Made by a program: the position numbers and the translations under genes. Positions 5,720 to 11,671 of a DNA stretch of 11,672 nt are shown one piece after another. Under the pieces are notes generated by a model. That model did no database searches and was not told the origin of the DNA. It worked only from the letters and a program-made list of their open reading frames with translations. Positions within the stretch are counted from its first letter, which is position 1. Each line of letters opens with the position of its first letter. Where the stretch lies: assembly GCA_964641455.1 (NCBI GenBank), contig CAZXLH010000052.1, positions 1 to 11,672 on the forward strand, given 5' to 3'. Source of the DNA: DTU015 sp964641455 (GTDB taxonomy: Bacteria; Bacillota; Sulfobacillia; Fermentithermobacillales; Fermentithermobacillaceae).

Positions 5720-5748
5720 TCCACAACTAGGGCGTGTCCACAACTAGG
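5720..5748 (-). repeat. 17-bp tandem duplication at the capsid gene's 3' end
   Basis: TCCACAACTAGG occurs at 5720-5731 and again at 5737-5748, a period of 17 bp. The unit is not a multiple of three, so it shifts frame: the capsid ends in VVDTP with a TAG at 5727-5729. Without the extra unit the frame would read VVDD then TAA TAA. The duplication therefore appears to have replaced the C-terminal residue pattern. Confidence 0.75.
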
Positions 5749-6578
5749 TCATGTTCGATAACTGCGATACCGTCTGTATTGATCAGCTTCACAGCGTAGT
5801 GAACATTGGTTGTGATTATGGTGTTCCTCTTAAGGATATCTCTGCCAGTTTCAACGATCGGAGCCCTCTTTGTGATGTAACCGAGTGCGTTCCTTTCAAG
5901 CATGATCGAAGTTGCAACACCTGTTTCAGGCTTATAAGGAACTCTGTCAGTGATCATAACCGGTACACCGTAGAGTGTTCCAATGGCTCCAGTAATAAGT
6001 ACACCTGCAGGATATTTGTCTGCACTAATGAAGTTTGGATCCTTCAAAAGAGCGGTGTACATTTTGGAGTGAACTAACAATACAGCGATCTCCTCTGCTT
6101 CGTCTCCCCACAAACTTTTTGCATCAGCAACCTTTTCATAAAACTCGTCAGTAACTGCGGCAAGGATCTTTCTTCCTTGTGGACAGTTAGTAACTGCTTC
6201 GGAAATAAGGTCTGCATCAATTTTTCTTGCAACAACTTTACCTACCTGAGCACCTGCTTCATCCAAAGGATCTCCAATAGAGCTGAGTAATGCCTGATCA
6301 CTAATAATAACCGCCTTACCTACTTCCTTAACGGTAGCATCAGCATCGCTGGAAGTAAGTTTTTCAGGAACCATTGCAACATCTTCCTCAAGATCCTCAG
6401 CATCCCCGATTGGGTTCCATTTTGGAAAATGAACAGTATCTCCAGGGTTTCCAACTAACGTAGTGTCAGTTAGAGCAAAGTTAGCGATAACCAGCTTCCC
6501 CTTAAACTTTGCGGTTACGATATCTCCAAATACCTCCGGTACTATCATATCTGATTTTACAGTTGTTCCAGTAGCCAT
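5727..6578 (-). CDS. Major capsid protein, N4-gp56 family (HK97 fold)
   Basis: The product has 283 aa, starts at an ATG behind AAAGGAGGT and lies 15 nt after the scaffold gene. The sequence is typical of the N4-gp56 type of coat protein. It has an N-terminal MIVPEVFGDIV helix, GDTVHFPKWNPIGDAEDLEE, EKLTSSDADATVKEVGKAVI with ISDQALL, a long helix around VGKVVARKIDADLISEA (the HK97-fold spine helix), LLVHSKMYTALLKDP in the P domain, GTLYGVPVMITDRVP, and a C-terminal beta run ITTNVHYAVKLINTDGIAVI. The protein polymerises on the scaffold to form the procapsid shell. No cleavage delta domain or protease gene is visible, in line with a separate scaffold protein. A downstream attenuator probably keeps this the most abundant product. 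The extreme C-terminus was changed by a 17-bp duplication. Confidence 0.93.
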   Translation of the reverse strand: MATGTTVKSDMIVPEVFGDIVTAKFKGKLVIANFALTDTTLVGNPGDTVHFPKWNPIGDAEDLEEDVAMVPEKLTSSDADATVKEVGKAVIISDQALLSSIGDPLDEAGAQVGKVVARKIDADLISEAVTNCPQGRKILAAVTDEFYEKVADAKSLWGDEAEEIAVLLVHSKMYTALLKDPNFISADKYPAGVLITGAIGTLYGVPVMITDRVPYKPETGVATSIMLERNALGYITKRAPIVETGRDILKRNTIITTNVHYAVKLINTDGIAVIEHDLVVDTP

Positions 6579-6593
6579 GATAAATTACCTCCT

Positions 6594-7127
6594 TTACTTT
6601 TGAGCGGCGTTTCTCACCGCCTCATACAATTTTTGATCTTTTTGGTACAACTCAACTTTCTCAGCATAGCTCATCTTGTTCCAGTCGTACCCTTTCGCCT
6701 CGTTATTCTTTACATTTGACTGCTGTGGGTCGTCCTGTCCGACTTTCTTGATAATCTCTTCCTTTACCTCGAGGTTCATTGTCTTTACTAATACTTCGAG
6801 TTGAGCTTTTCTCCCCTCAATAGTATCAGCTGTGAGCAGTACTGCTAGTTCTGGTTTAAGGCCCTTACTTGAAATAAGTTCCTTTGTCTCCAGATCCAAC
6901 ATCTTTTTGTTGAGCTCAGCTTCTTTCTTTGCAAGCTCGTCCGTCTTTTGTTTCAATTCAAATTCAGCTTTCTGTGCACTATCCATGCTCTGAAGTTGAA
7001 GCTGTGTCAACTGTTCTTGCAGTTTCTTCATCTCTGTTGAATACTTTGTTCTAACCTTGTCGGTTTCACTTTGTATCAACTTAGCTAGTTCTTCTTGGTT
7101 TTCCGGCATTGTTAAATCAAGTGCCAT
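6594..7127 (-). CDS. Capsid scaffolding protein (DUF4355-like)
   Basis: The product has 177 aa, preceded by GAAGGAGGG and first in the transcript from the promoter at 7227-7256. Residues 8-85 are a highly charged coiled coil rich in Glu, Lys, Gln and Leu (ELAKLIQSETDKVRTKYSTE, then KKLQEQLTQLQLQ, then KQKTDELAKKEAELNKKM). A conserved segment SKGLKPELAVLL and a helix TIEGRKAQLEVLVKTM follow, then a flexible Asn/Gln linker. The C-terminus, KGYDWNKMSYAEKVELYQKD, resembles the short basic-aromatic helix pair that binds coat protein in other scaffolds. The order portal, scaffold, capsid is classic for SPP1- and P22-like head clusters. The protein would act inside the procapsid and leave before DNA packaging. 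Confidence 0.88.
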   Translation of the reverse strand: MALDLTMPENQEELAKLIQSETDKVRTKYSTEMKKLQEQLTQLQLQSMDSAQKAEFELKQKTDELAKKEAELNKKMLDLETKELISSKGLKPELAVLLTADTIEGRKAQLEVLVKTMNLEVKEEIIKKVGQDDPQQSNVKNNEAKGYDWNKMSYAEKVELYQKDQKLYEAVRNAAQK

Positions 7128-7149
7128 ATAATAAACCCTCCTTCAAGTT

Positions 7150-7190
7150 CTAAACACGTCGCCCTTCTAAAAGAAGTTCTTAGTGCTTAG
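7150..7190 (-). promoter_or_regulatory. Structured 5' leader of the scaffold-capsid transcript
   Basis: Between the predicted start near 7220 and the scaffold ribosome binding site, CTAAACAC at 7150-7157 pairs with GTGCTTAG at 7183-7190 (seven Watson-Crick pairs and a G-U in RNA). An inner hairpin, CTTCT at 7164-7168 with AGAAG at 7172-7176, sits in the loop. It ends about 10 nt from the ribosome binding site without covering it. It may stabilise this highly expressed mRNA or be a control site. Confidence 0.45.
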
Positions 7191-7226
7191 CCCTTTCATA
7201 TTTTTGGATATCTTTCCATTAACTAC

Positions 7227-7256
7227 AGTATAACATACCCTGCCATTAGTTGTCTA
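7227..7256 (-). promoter_or_regulatory. Promoter for scaffold and capsid genes
   Basis: On the minus strand, TAGACA (7251-7256) and TATACT (7227-7232) are 18 nt apart, and a TGT directly before the -10 gives an extended -10 element. The predicted start is about 95 nt upstream of the scaffold gene. It lies just after repeat copy B, so the scaffold-capsid block has its own promoter in addition to read-through from the terminase promoter. Confidence 0.65.
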
Positions 7257-7266
7257 TAGCGATGGT

Positions 7267-7329
7267 CTTAAAAATTTGCCAAATCCGGTATTCAGGTAAA
7301 TTCATTGATTGGCTGATGTTACTTGACCT
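7267..7329 (-). repeat. Dispersed 63-bp repeat, copy B
   Basis: Nearly identical to copy C (about four differences). It overlaps the end of the portal gene: GACCAGGTCAAG encodes the last DQVK and the TAA stop (7319-7321) is inside the repeat. The scaffold promoter starts 10 bp further on. The frame after the stop reads HQPINEFT before a TGA. Confidence 0.92.
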
Positions 7330-8695
7330 GGTCGGTGTTTGTGGTGTCTGGCTGAGTAGTATCAGTCTCATTATCTACCTTTAGTTTCTCTTTCGCTACT
7401 CTATCCATCTCTGTTGTAACGTCAACAACAAACGGTAGAATGCCAAGCAATGTTTCATCACTAACAGTTCCTTTCAGCTTAACAACGATATCAGCCAGTT
7501 CAAGCAAGTTCTGTGGTATGCTTCTGTTGAATATAATGTCTACATCATTATAATTGTAAACCTTATTTTCAGTTAAAGCAAGTATCTTACTAATAAGTCT
7601 GATACGTTTCTTTATACCCAGCCTGTAGTTACGCTCTTTGTTATTAGCTTTCAAGTCAGCTCCACTGAATTTCATCTTTATGCTAATACCAGACATTGGA
7701 TTGCCTTCATCATTGTCTTTGTACAGTTTCGGTGTACAGCTGAGTGTGAGTATACAATCATTAAGTCTTTCAAGGTGCTTTTCAATAGCGTTGATTTGCT
7801 GATCCCATACTAAGTATTCAGCCTGTGCTCCCTCAGGTAACTGTATGCACCTACTATTTATCATCTCCTGTAACTGTTCCTTATCCATAGTACAGTTGAT
7901 AAGTTTCAATAGTGGGTTGGAGTTGTACTGCAAGGTGTTGCTCAGGTCTGATGCCCTCTCATTGAACTCGTCGATCAAAGTTTCTACATCTTTTATATCA
8001 CTGAGTCCGTAATCCATATTGCTAATAGTTATATTTTTATAATGAATTATAGGTACTTCTTCGAGTTTGTGTGGGGTGGCAGGTTTTGTTAAATCAAGTG
8101 TTACTTTCCCATCTTCCATATCGTAGTAGGTAACCTTTTCGTTATCATAAACCTCAACCTTATGAACAATCTTTTTCTTGCCGTTTGCATCAAGTTTCTC
8201 CATCTCAAAGAAACGAATAACTGCTTCAAGTTCTTTTGTAGATGGATTATAGATTGGAATACATTCACTAGCAGGGAACTCCATCATCTTTATTGTTCCA
8301 TCTTTCTTAAGGTAAATGTACTCATAAGCATCTCCCACAATAGAACAATTCTTGAGTATTTCCGCTGTGAGAAATGATTCGTCATTGTTAGCAAAGATAT
8401 CCCTCAACGTCTTTATAAACTCATCAGTGTCAGCAAAACTGAGATCTTCAATTGACGTATTGTTTGCATAAGTAATTGGTTTACCAACTAAGTAGCTGTG
8501 AGCTGTGTCAATAATGAACTTAGGAAACTGGAAAACGAGTTTGGTATTTGCTTTACCCTCTTCCATTGTTCTGTTTAGTATTGGGTGATTCGCTGTGTAG
8601 TAATTCATATACTTACGATACTCGGCCTGTTTGCTCGTCTTAAACTCGTTGATGTAATCAGCTATGATTGCAAACGGATTAACTTTAGGTATCAT
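7319..8695 (-). CDS. Portal protein, SPP1 gp6-like
   Basis: The product has 458 aa and an ATG 5 nt after TAAGGAGGGG, whose TAA is the stop of the large terminase gene. The sequence has the hallmarks of the SPP1 gp6 portal family: ITYAN after IDTAHSYLVGKP, a core with EVPIIHYKN and GLSDIKDVETLIDEFNERAS, then LSNTLQYNSNPLLKL. The stem and channel helices include GISIKMKFSGADLKANNKER and RIRLISKILA. SPP1 gp6 is about 500 aa, so this is complete or slightly short. Twelve copies form the ring through which the terminase pumps DNA and to which the connector binds. The last four codons and stop lie in repeat copy B. The minor head protein gene that usually follows the portal in SPP1-like clusters is absent. 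Confidence 0.95.
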   Translation of the reverse strand: MIPKVNPFAIIADYINEFKTSKQAEYRKYMNYYTANHPILNRTMEEGKANTKLVFQFPKFIIDTAHSYLVGKPITYANNTSIEDLSFADTDEFIKTLRDIFANNDESFLTAEILKNCSIVGDAYEYIYLKKDGTIKMMEFPASECIPIYNPSTKELEAVIRFFEMEKLDANGKKKIVHKVEVYDNEKVTYYDMEDGKVTLDLTKPATPHKLEEVPIIHYKNITISNMDYGLSDIKDVETLIDEFNERASDLSNTLQYNSNPLLKLINCTMDKEQLQEMINSRCIQLPEGAQAEYLVWDQQINAIEKHLERLNDCILTLSCTPKLYKDNDEGNPMSGISIKMKFSGADLKANNKERNYRLGIKKRIRLISKILALTENKVYNYNDVDIIFNRSIPQNLLELADIVVKLKGTVSDETLLGILPFVVDVTTEMDRVAKEKLKVDNETDTTQPDTTNTDQVK

Positions 8696-8707
8696 GTCTA
8701 CCCCTCC

Positions 8708-10273
8708 TTATTTTAATAATTTAACACTTCTGCCTATGAGCCTTCTTGCCATTTCCAATGCGTCTGGACCGTCATCATGTGCCGCTAATGGGAAGTACTC
8801 TAATTGTTCTAAGAGTAGCTTCTGATCACGTAAGAACTTGATGTATCCATTTTTAATATCAGGTTGTAGCCTTTCAATCCTGAGTTGCTTGTCTTGGTTA
8901 TTTGATAAACCGTTTATATTAACATAGATGTTCTTTGACATAAAGCGTTTTCTGAGTTCGTCTTTAAAGAACGACTGGAAAGCTACATCTTCAACTCCTA
9001 ATGCTCTAAATGGCTGTTTTGTAAGATCCATCCAATAGAGTAAAATATCCGCCGCATCATCAATGATTTGGTCTGGATGTCTACGTTTCATATTACACTC
9101 TAGGCAATACATTTGTCCAGTTTTCTTGTTCTTTGCTAATACAACAATAGCACTAAAATCTGAAGTATTCTTCTTACCCATTGATGCATCAATTGCCGCA
9201 AAGAGCTCAAGTTCTTTAAACTTAGGTTTAATTTCTTCAAGTGTAAAGTATTGAAACCATTTCCTAAGGAATATCTGATTGTCTGGGTTTAAAGGATTGT
9301 TCTGCATCTCAGTATTAAAGGCTGAGTCTCCTTCTGTAACTTTCATAACCATTAAGTCATAATAACTGTATTTTGCTTCCCATAGTACTTCTGTTCCCTC
9401 TAACATGGCTTCTTTGTGTTGGGCGAAGAATTTTTTAGCAGTTTCCAGCCTATTCTCATCGTCCATATTAGTGAGTAACTTTTCCCATTCATCCCAGAGC
9501 TCATATGCTTCGCTAAACTTAATTACTGCGGAGTATTTTTTACTGTTGTATAGTGGGTTATTCAAAACGTCAGCTAATAGGGAATCGTAATGCAGTACAG
9601 TTCCTAAGAAAACAAAGTCGGTATTTTTGTCGCCCACTTTAGAAAGAGCTTTGTAATACCAGTCCTTCAACTTCTTACGTTGTTCAGGACTTCTGACTGT
9701 TTCATCATCTTCCAAGTCATCACATATAACTAAATCTGGTCTGCTTTCCTTGTTCTTAAGACCCCTTATCTTATTACCGCTACCAAGTGCTTTGATTTTA
9801 ATGCCTGAACTTGTTTCAATGTTTTCAGCATTCCATATCTTACCTACTAGGTCTCCAAAGTCCTCTCTTAATAAAGTATTGAATTCTAATTCATCCTTAA
9901 TGTTGGCTAAGAATGACATTGCTAGTTCCTGCGATGCTGATACTATTAGAATGAACCGCTTTAAGTTAAAGCAAACACAATACAGTGGGTACAAAAAGTC
10001 CAGTATAGTTGATTTAGCTGTACCACGAGGAAGTGCTAAAGCATAATGGTGTTGCACATGAAACTCTTTCGATTCCTCTAAAATGACTCTCAAATCATCA
10101 TATATCTTTTTATGCACTTCAGGTACTGGTAATGAGAAATACTCTGGAAAGTAAGTCTTGCCAAACTGAAGAATACCCTTTGAAGCGTATTCTTTTCTAA
10201 TGCGTTTATTCTTTTCCTTCAGCAAGTTTAAGTAATCTCTCTTGCTCTTTGATTTGTCTGTCCAGTTCAGCAT
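8708..10273 (-). CDS. terL: Terminase large subunit (packaging ATPase-nuclease)
   Basis: The product has 521 aa. I take the ATG at 10273, which has a G-run 8 nt upstream; a GTG directly before it or a later TTG cannot be excluded. The gene overlaps the small terminase by 68 nt. Counted from the GTG codon just before that ATG (so one higher than from the ATG), the ATPase domain has Walker A LPRGTAKST (residues 82-90), SAS coupling near 113-115, and Walker B DLVICDDLED (181-190) with its catalytic acid. The C-terminal RNase H-like nuclease domain shows ELFAAIDASMGKK (Asp 363), ALGVEDVAFQ (Glu 429) and AAHDDGPDALEMA (Asp 501, 502 and 505) as the metal-binding acids. It cuts concatemeric DNA and drives it through the portal. 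All key residues are present, so it should be active. Confidence 0.97.
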   Translation of the reverse strand: MLNWTDKSKSKRDYLNLLKEKNKRIRKEYASKGILQFGKTYFPEYFSLPVPEVHKKIYDDLRVILEESKEFHVQHHYALALPRGTAKSTILDFLYPLYCVCFNLKRFILIVSASQELAMSFLANIKDELEFNTLLREDFGDLVGKIWNAENIETSSGIKIKALGSGNKIRGLKNKESRPDLVICDDLEDDETVRSPEQRKKLKDWYYKALSKVGDKNTDFVFLGTVLHYDSLLADVLNNPLYNSKKYSAVIKFSEAYELWDEWEKLLTNMDDENRLETAKKFFAQHKEAMLEGTEVLWEAKYSYYDLMVMKVTEGDSAFNTEMQNNPLNPDNQIFLRKWFQYFTLEEIKPKFKELELFAAIDASMGKKNTSDFSAIVVLAKNKKTGQMYCLECNMKRRHPDQIIDDAADILLYWMDLTKQPFRALGVEDVAFQSFFKDELRKRFMSKNIYVNINGLSNNQDKQLRIERLQPDIKNGYIKFLRDQKLLLEQLEYFPLAAHDDGPDALEMARRLIGRSVKLLK

Positions 10274-10610
10274 CACTCATACCCCCCAAGTCCAAATCTC
10301 CGGATACCTTAGTTTCAATCTTTTCAACGTAATTGCCTGCATACTTGAGCATGAGCTCCATTGCCTTTACGTTGCCACCAATAGCCTTACTTGCTAAAGA
10401 TTTGAATAGATTAGGAAGTTCGTCCTTCAGGTAACTATATGCTAGTTCAGTCACAGCTTTCTGAAAGTCTTCATTTCTCCGCCATCTCCATAATGTAGAG
10501 TTGTTGATGCCCAACTCATCAGCTATCTGTTGTAGGGTTAATTCGTTATCTGGTCGAGCAAGCAGTTCAATAGCCTTCAACTGCTTATAAGTAAACCTTT
10601 TACCTGACAT
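10206..10610 (-). CDS. terS: Terminase small subunit (DNA recognition)
   Basis: The product has 134 aa, first gene of the promoter at 10645-10673, with GGGAGGG about 10 nt before its ATG. Residues 8-55 form a helix-turn-helix domain: TYKQLKAIELLARPDNELTL, QQIADELGINNSTLWRWRRN and EDFQKAV, close to the phBC6A51-type helix-turn-helix of small terminases in Bacillota phages. A helical oligomerisation region follows (LPNLFKSLASKAIGGNVKAM, ELMLKYAG), then an acidic tail (SDAELDRQIKEQERLLKLAE) that probably contacts the large subunit. It recognises the packaging site, often within or next to its own gene. The end overlaps terL, so the two are likely coupled in translation. Confidence 0.9.
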   Translation of the reverse strand: MSGKRFTYKQLKAIELLARPDNELTLQQIADELGINNSTLWRWRRNEDFQKAVTELAYSYLKDELPNLFKSLASKAIGGNVKAMELMLKYAGNYVEKIETKVSGDLDLGGMSDAELDRQIKEQERLLKLAEGKE

Positions 10611-10644
10611 ATCTTATTACCCTCCCTTCTGTTTCTTTACTCTT

Positions 10645-10673
10645 AGTATAATACTAATCCAATGATTTGTCAA
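10645..10673 (-). promoter_or_regulatory. Promoter of the terminase-portal transcript
   Basis: A perfect TTGACA (10668-10673) is separated by 17 nt from TATACT (10645-10650) on the minus strand. The predicted start is about 28 nt before the small terminase ATG. It lies just beyond repeat copy A, as the scaffold promoter does beyond copy B. Confidence 0.8.
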
Positions 10674-10711
10674 TTCATGTGGGGCGGTATGTTATTTCAG
10701 GTTCCCTCGAA

Positions 10712-10773
10712 CTTTAAAATTTGCCAAATCCGGTACTCAGGTAAATGCGTTGATAGGCAGGCTAACTTGACCT
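10712..10773 (-). repeat. Dispersed 62-bp repeat, copy A
   Basis: This copy shares CTTTAAAATTTGCC, AAATCCGGTA and ACTTGACCT with the others but has one base fewer and several changes in the middle. It lies about 30 bp after the stop of the 133-aa gene and about 40 bp before the terminase promoter, so here it is wholly intergenic. One frame reads QPQGQVSLPINAFT then a stop, echoing the QPIN motif of the other copies. Confidence 0.88.
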
Positions 10774-10804
10774 TGAGGCTGATTGATCCCACCCGCCGAA
10801 CCTA

Positions 10805-11206
10805 TCAAAAGTCTAACCCGTCTCCCCATCCATCGATGTCATCATCGTCGCCAAATATTCCTTCATACATCATAGCTTCCATGATATCCCCAACATCAAT
10901 TTCATCGCCATATTCATTATATACAGCAACTAAATCAAATATGACTCTGTATCTATTCATTCTGTTAAAGAATGAATCAGCCTTCATAAATACAGTTTTA
11001 CTATAGCCACGGAACTTCATTGTCAGCTTAGATAAATCATAACCTCGGTCTTCAAGTGATGCCTTTAACTTCTTCATCATTCTTATTCGAGTCTTTTTAT
11101 CCCCTGACATAATCTTCATTATACCCTCATCTAATCTACCTGATAATGCGGCTAAGAAACTTTCGCCAAGTATCATTCCTTTAGTAATAAGACTTATTAA
11201 ACCCAT
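10805..11206 (-). CDS. Unknown 133-aa protein with an acidic C-terminal tail ending in Phe
   Basis: The ATG is preceded by AGGAGTG at good spacing, and the stop is TGA followed directly by TAG. I recognise no family. The N-terminal 20 residues (GLISLITKGMILGESFLAAL) are hydrophobic, but a Lys and a Glu argue against a clear membrane span. The middle, residues 35-85, is strongly basic (GDKKTRIRMMKKLKASLEDR, then KLTMKFRGYSKTVFMKADSF). The end is acidic (GDEIDVGDIM, GIFGDDDDIDGWGDGLDF). A basic body with an acidic tail ending in Phe recalls single-stranded DNA-binding proteins such as T7 gp2.5, but nothing else in the sequence supports that. It lies upstream of the terminase promoter, so it probably belongs to a preceding transcript. 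Confidence 0.75.
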   Translation of the reverse strand: MGLISLITKGMILGESFLAALSGRLDEGIMKIMSGDKKTRIRMMKKLKASLEDRGYDLSKLTMKFRGYSKTVFMKADSFFNRMNRYRVIFDLVAVYNEYGDEIDVGDIMEAMMYEGIFGDDDDIDGWGDGLDF

Positions 11207-11245
11207 ATTCTCACTCCTATACTCTTAATGATATGATTTGTTGTG

Positions 11246-11270
11246 GGGTGGCATTTTATTCATGCCACCC
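11246..11270 (-). other. Perfect intergenic hairpin after the 92-aa gene
   Basis: GGGTGGCAT at 11246-11254 pairs perfectly with ATGCCACCC at 11262-11270 around a 7-nt loop, 13 nt after the stop of the 92-aa gene. On the transcribed strand it is followed by CCACAACAAATC, with no T-run. It is therefore more likely an mRNA-stabilising or Rho-assisted terminator than an intrinsic one. Confidence 0.65.
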
Positions 11271-11282
11271 AGTCCTGATTTC

Positions 11283-11561
11283 TCAAAACTCGTCAATAAA
11301 ACTCGTCAGTTTCAACCTTGCACAATTCTCGAACCAGTCTTTCAAGTCCATGGTCTGTTTTAGATGTATGAATGTCTTTATCTTAACCATTCCATCACAT
11401 GATAAATAAAGTTTACCATTATCAATTACATAATCTTCTGTCTGCACTAACCTTAATCTCTTTGGTACTATCGGCTCAGTAGTCATCATTGCCTGAAACC
11501 ATGCCTCGAAGTTATACTTAAAACTCGAATCTAATTCCTCTACACTAACATATTTAATCAT
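11283..11561 (-). CDS. Unknown 92-aa protein
   Basis: The ATG is preceded by AGGAGG with a 9-nt spacer, a strong start. The sequence (MIKYVSVEELDSSFKYNFEA, then WFQAMMTTEPIVPKRLRLVQ, then TEDYVIDNGKLYLSCDGMVK) suggests a small soluble alpha/beta protein. It has no signal peptide, membrane segment or recognised motif. It ends in LTSFIDEF. It may be in one transcript with the 133-aa gene 76 nt further on, with a hairpin between. Function unknown; a small regulator or accessory protein of the phage is as far as context allows. Confidence 0.75.
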   Translation of the reverse strand: MIKYVSVEELDSSFKYNFEAWFQAMMTTEPIVPKRLRLVQTEDYVIDNGKLYLSCDGMVKIKTFIHLKQTMDLKDWFENCARLKLTSFIDEF

Positions 11562-11606
11562 ATTCTTCTTCCTCCTATTTATTAAATAATGTATGGTTGA
11601 GCGGTT

Positions 11607-11638
11607 GGCCGGTGTTTAATTAAATTGAACACCTGGCC
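11607..11638. other. Hairpin upstream of the 92-aa gene
   Basis: GGCCGGTGTT at 11607-11616 pairs with AACACC-GGCC at 11628-11638, with one bulged T in the right arm. The 11-nt loop contains AATT-A-AATT, which can extend the pairing. There is no T-run on either side. It lies between a plus-strand promoter at the right edge and the minus-strand 92-aa gene, so it could end a transcript arriving from the right or act as an operator for divergent promoters. Confidence 0.6.
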
Positions 11639-11642
11639 CCCC

Positions 11643-11671
11643 TTGACTATTACTATAGGCTATGCTATACT
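11643..11671 (+). promoter_or_regulatory. Promoter-like sequence firing rightward out of the window
   Basis: TTGACT (11643-11648) and TATACT (11666-11671) are exactly 17 nt apart on the plus strand, with TGC directly before the -10 giving an extended -10 element. If real, a divergent transcription unit begins just beyond the window, so the phage would have a switch point here. No plus-strand gene is visible inside the window to confirm it. Confidence 0.5.

Noticed and set aside
5717..5725. DnaA box (TCATCCACA, 8 of 9) after the capsid gene
   Set aside because: Single site in a coding/terminator context, partly created by the local 17-bp duplication; no AT-rich partner region.
9750..10046. 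Plus-strand ORF opposite the large terminase, and similar plus-strand ORFs opposite other genes
   Set aside because: Shadows of well-supported minus-strand genes, with no ribosome binding sites or protein-like composition.
929..10773. Integron-like gene cassettes with attC sites after each gene
   Set aside because: The repeats are about 60 bp and sit after stop codons, as attC sites do, but they lack the paired RYYYAAC/GTTRRRY ends and inverted-repeat architecture, there is no integrase, and the genes form a normal phage head operon.
1011..11561. Alternative genetic code (TAG or TGA reassigned)
   Set aside because: TGA ends several genes with the next start immediately after, and apart from the stopper gene no ORF is meaningfully extended by reading TAG through. 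Standard code 11 fits.
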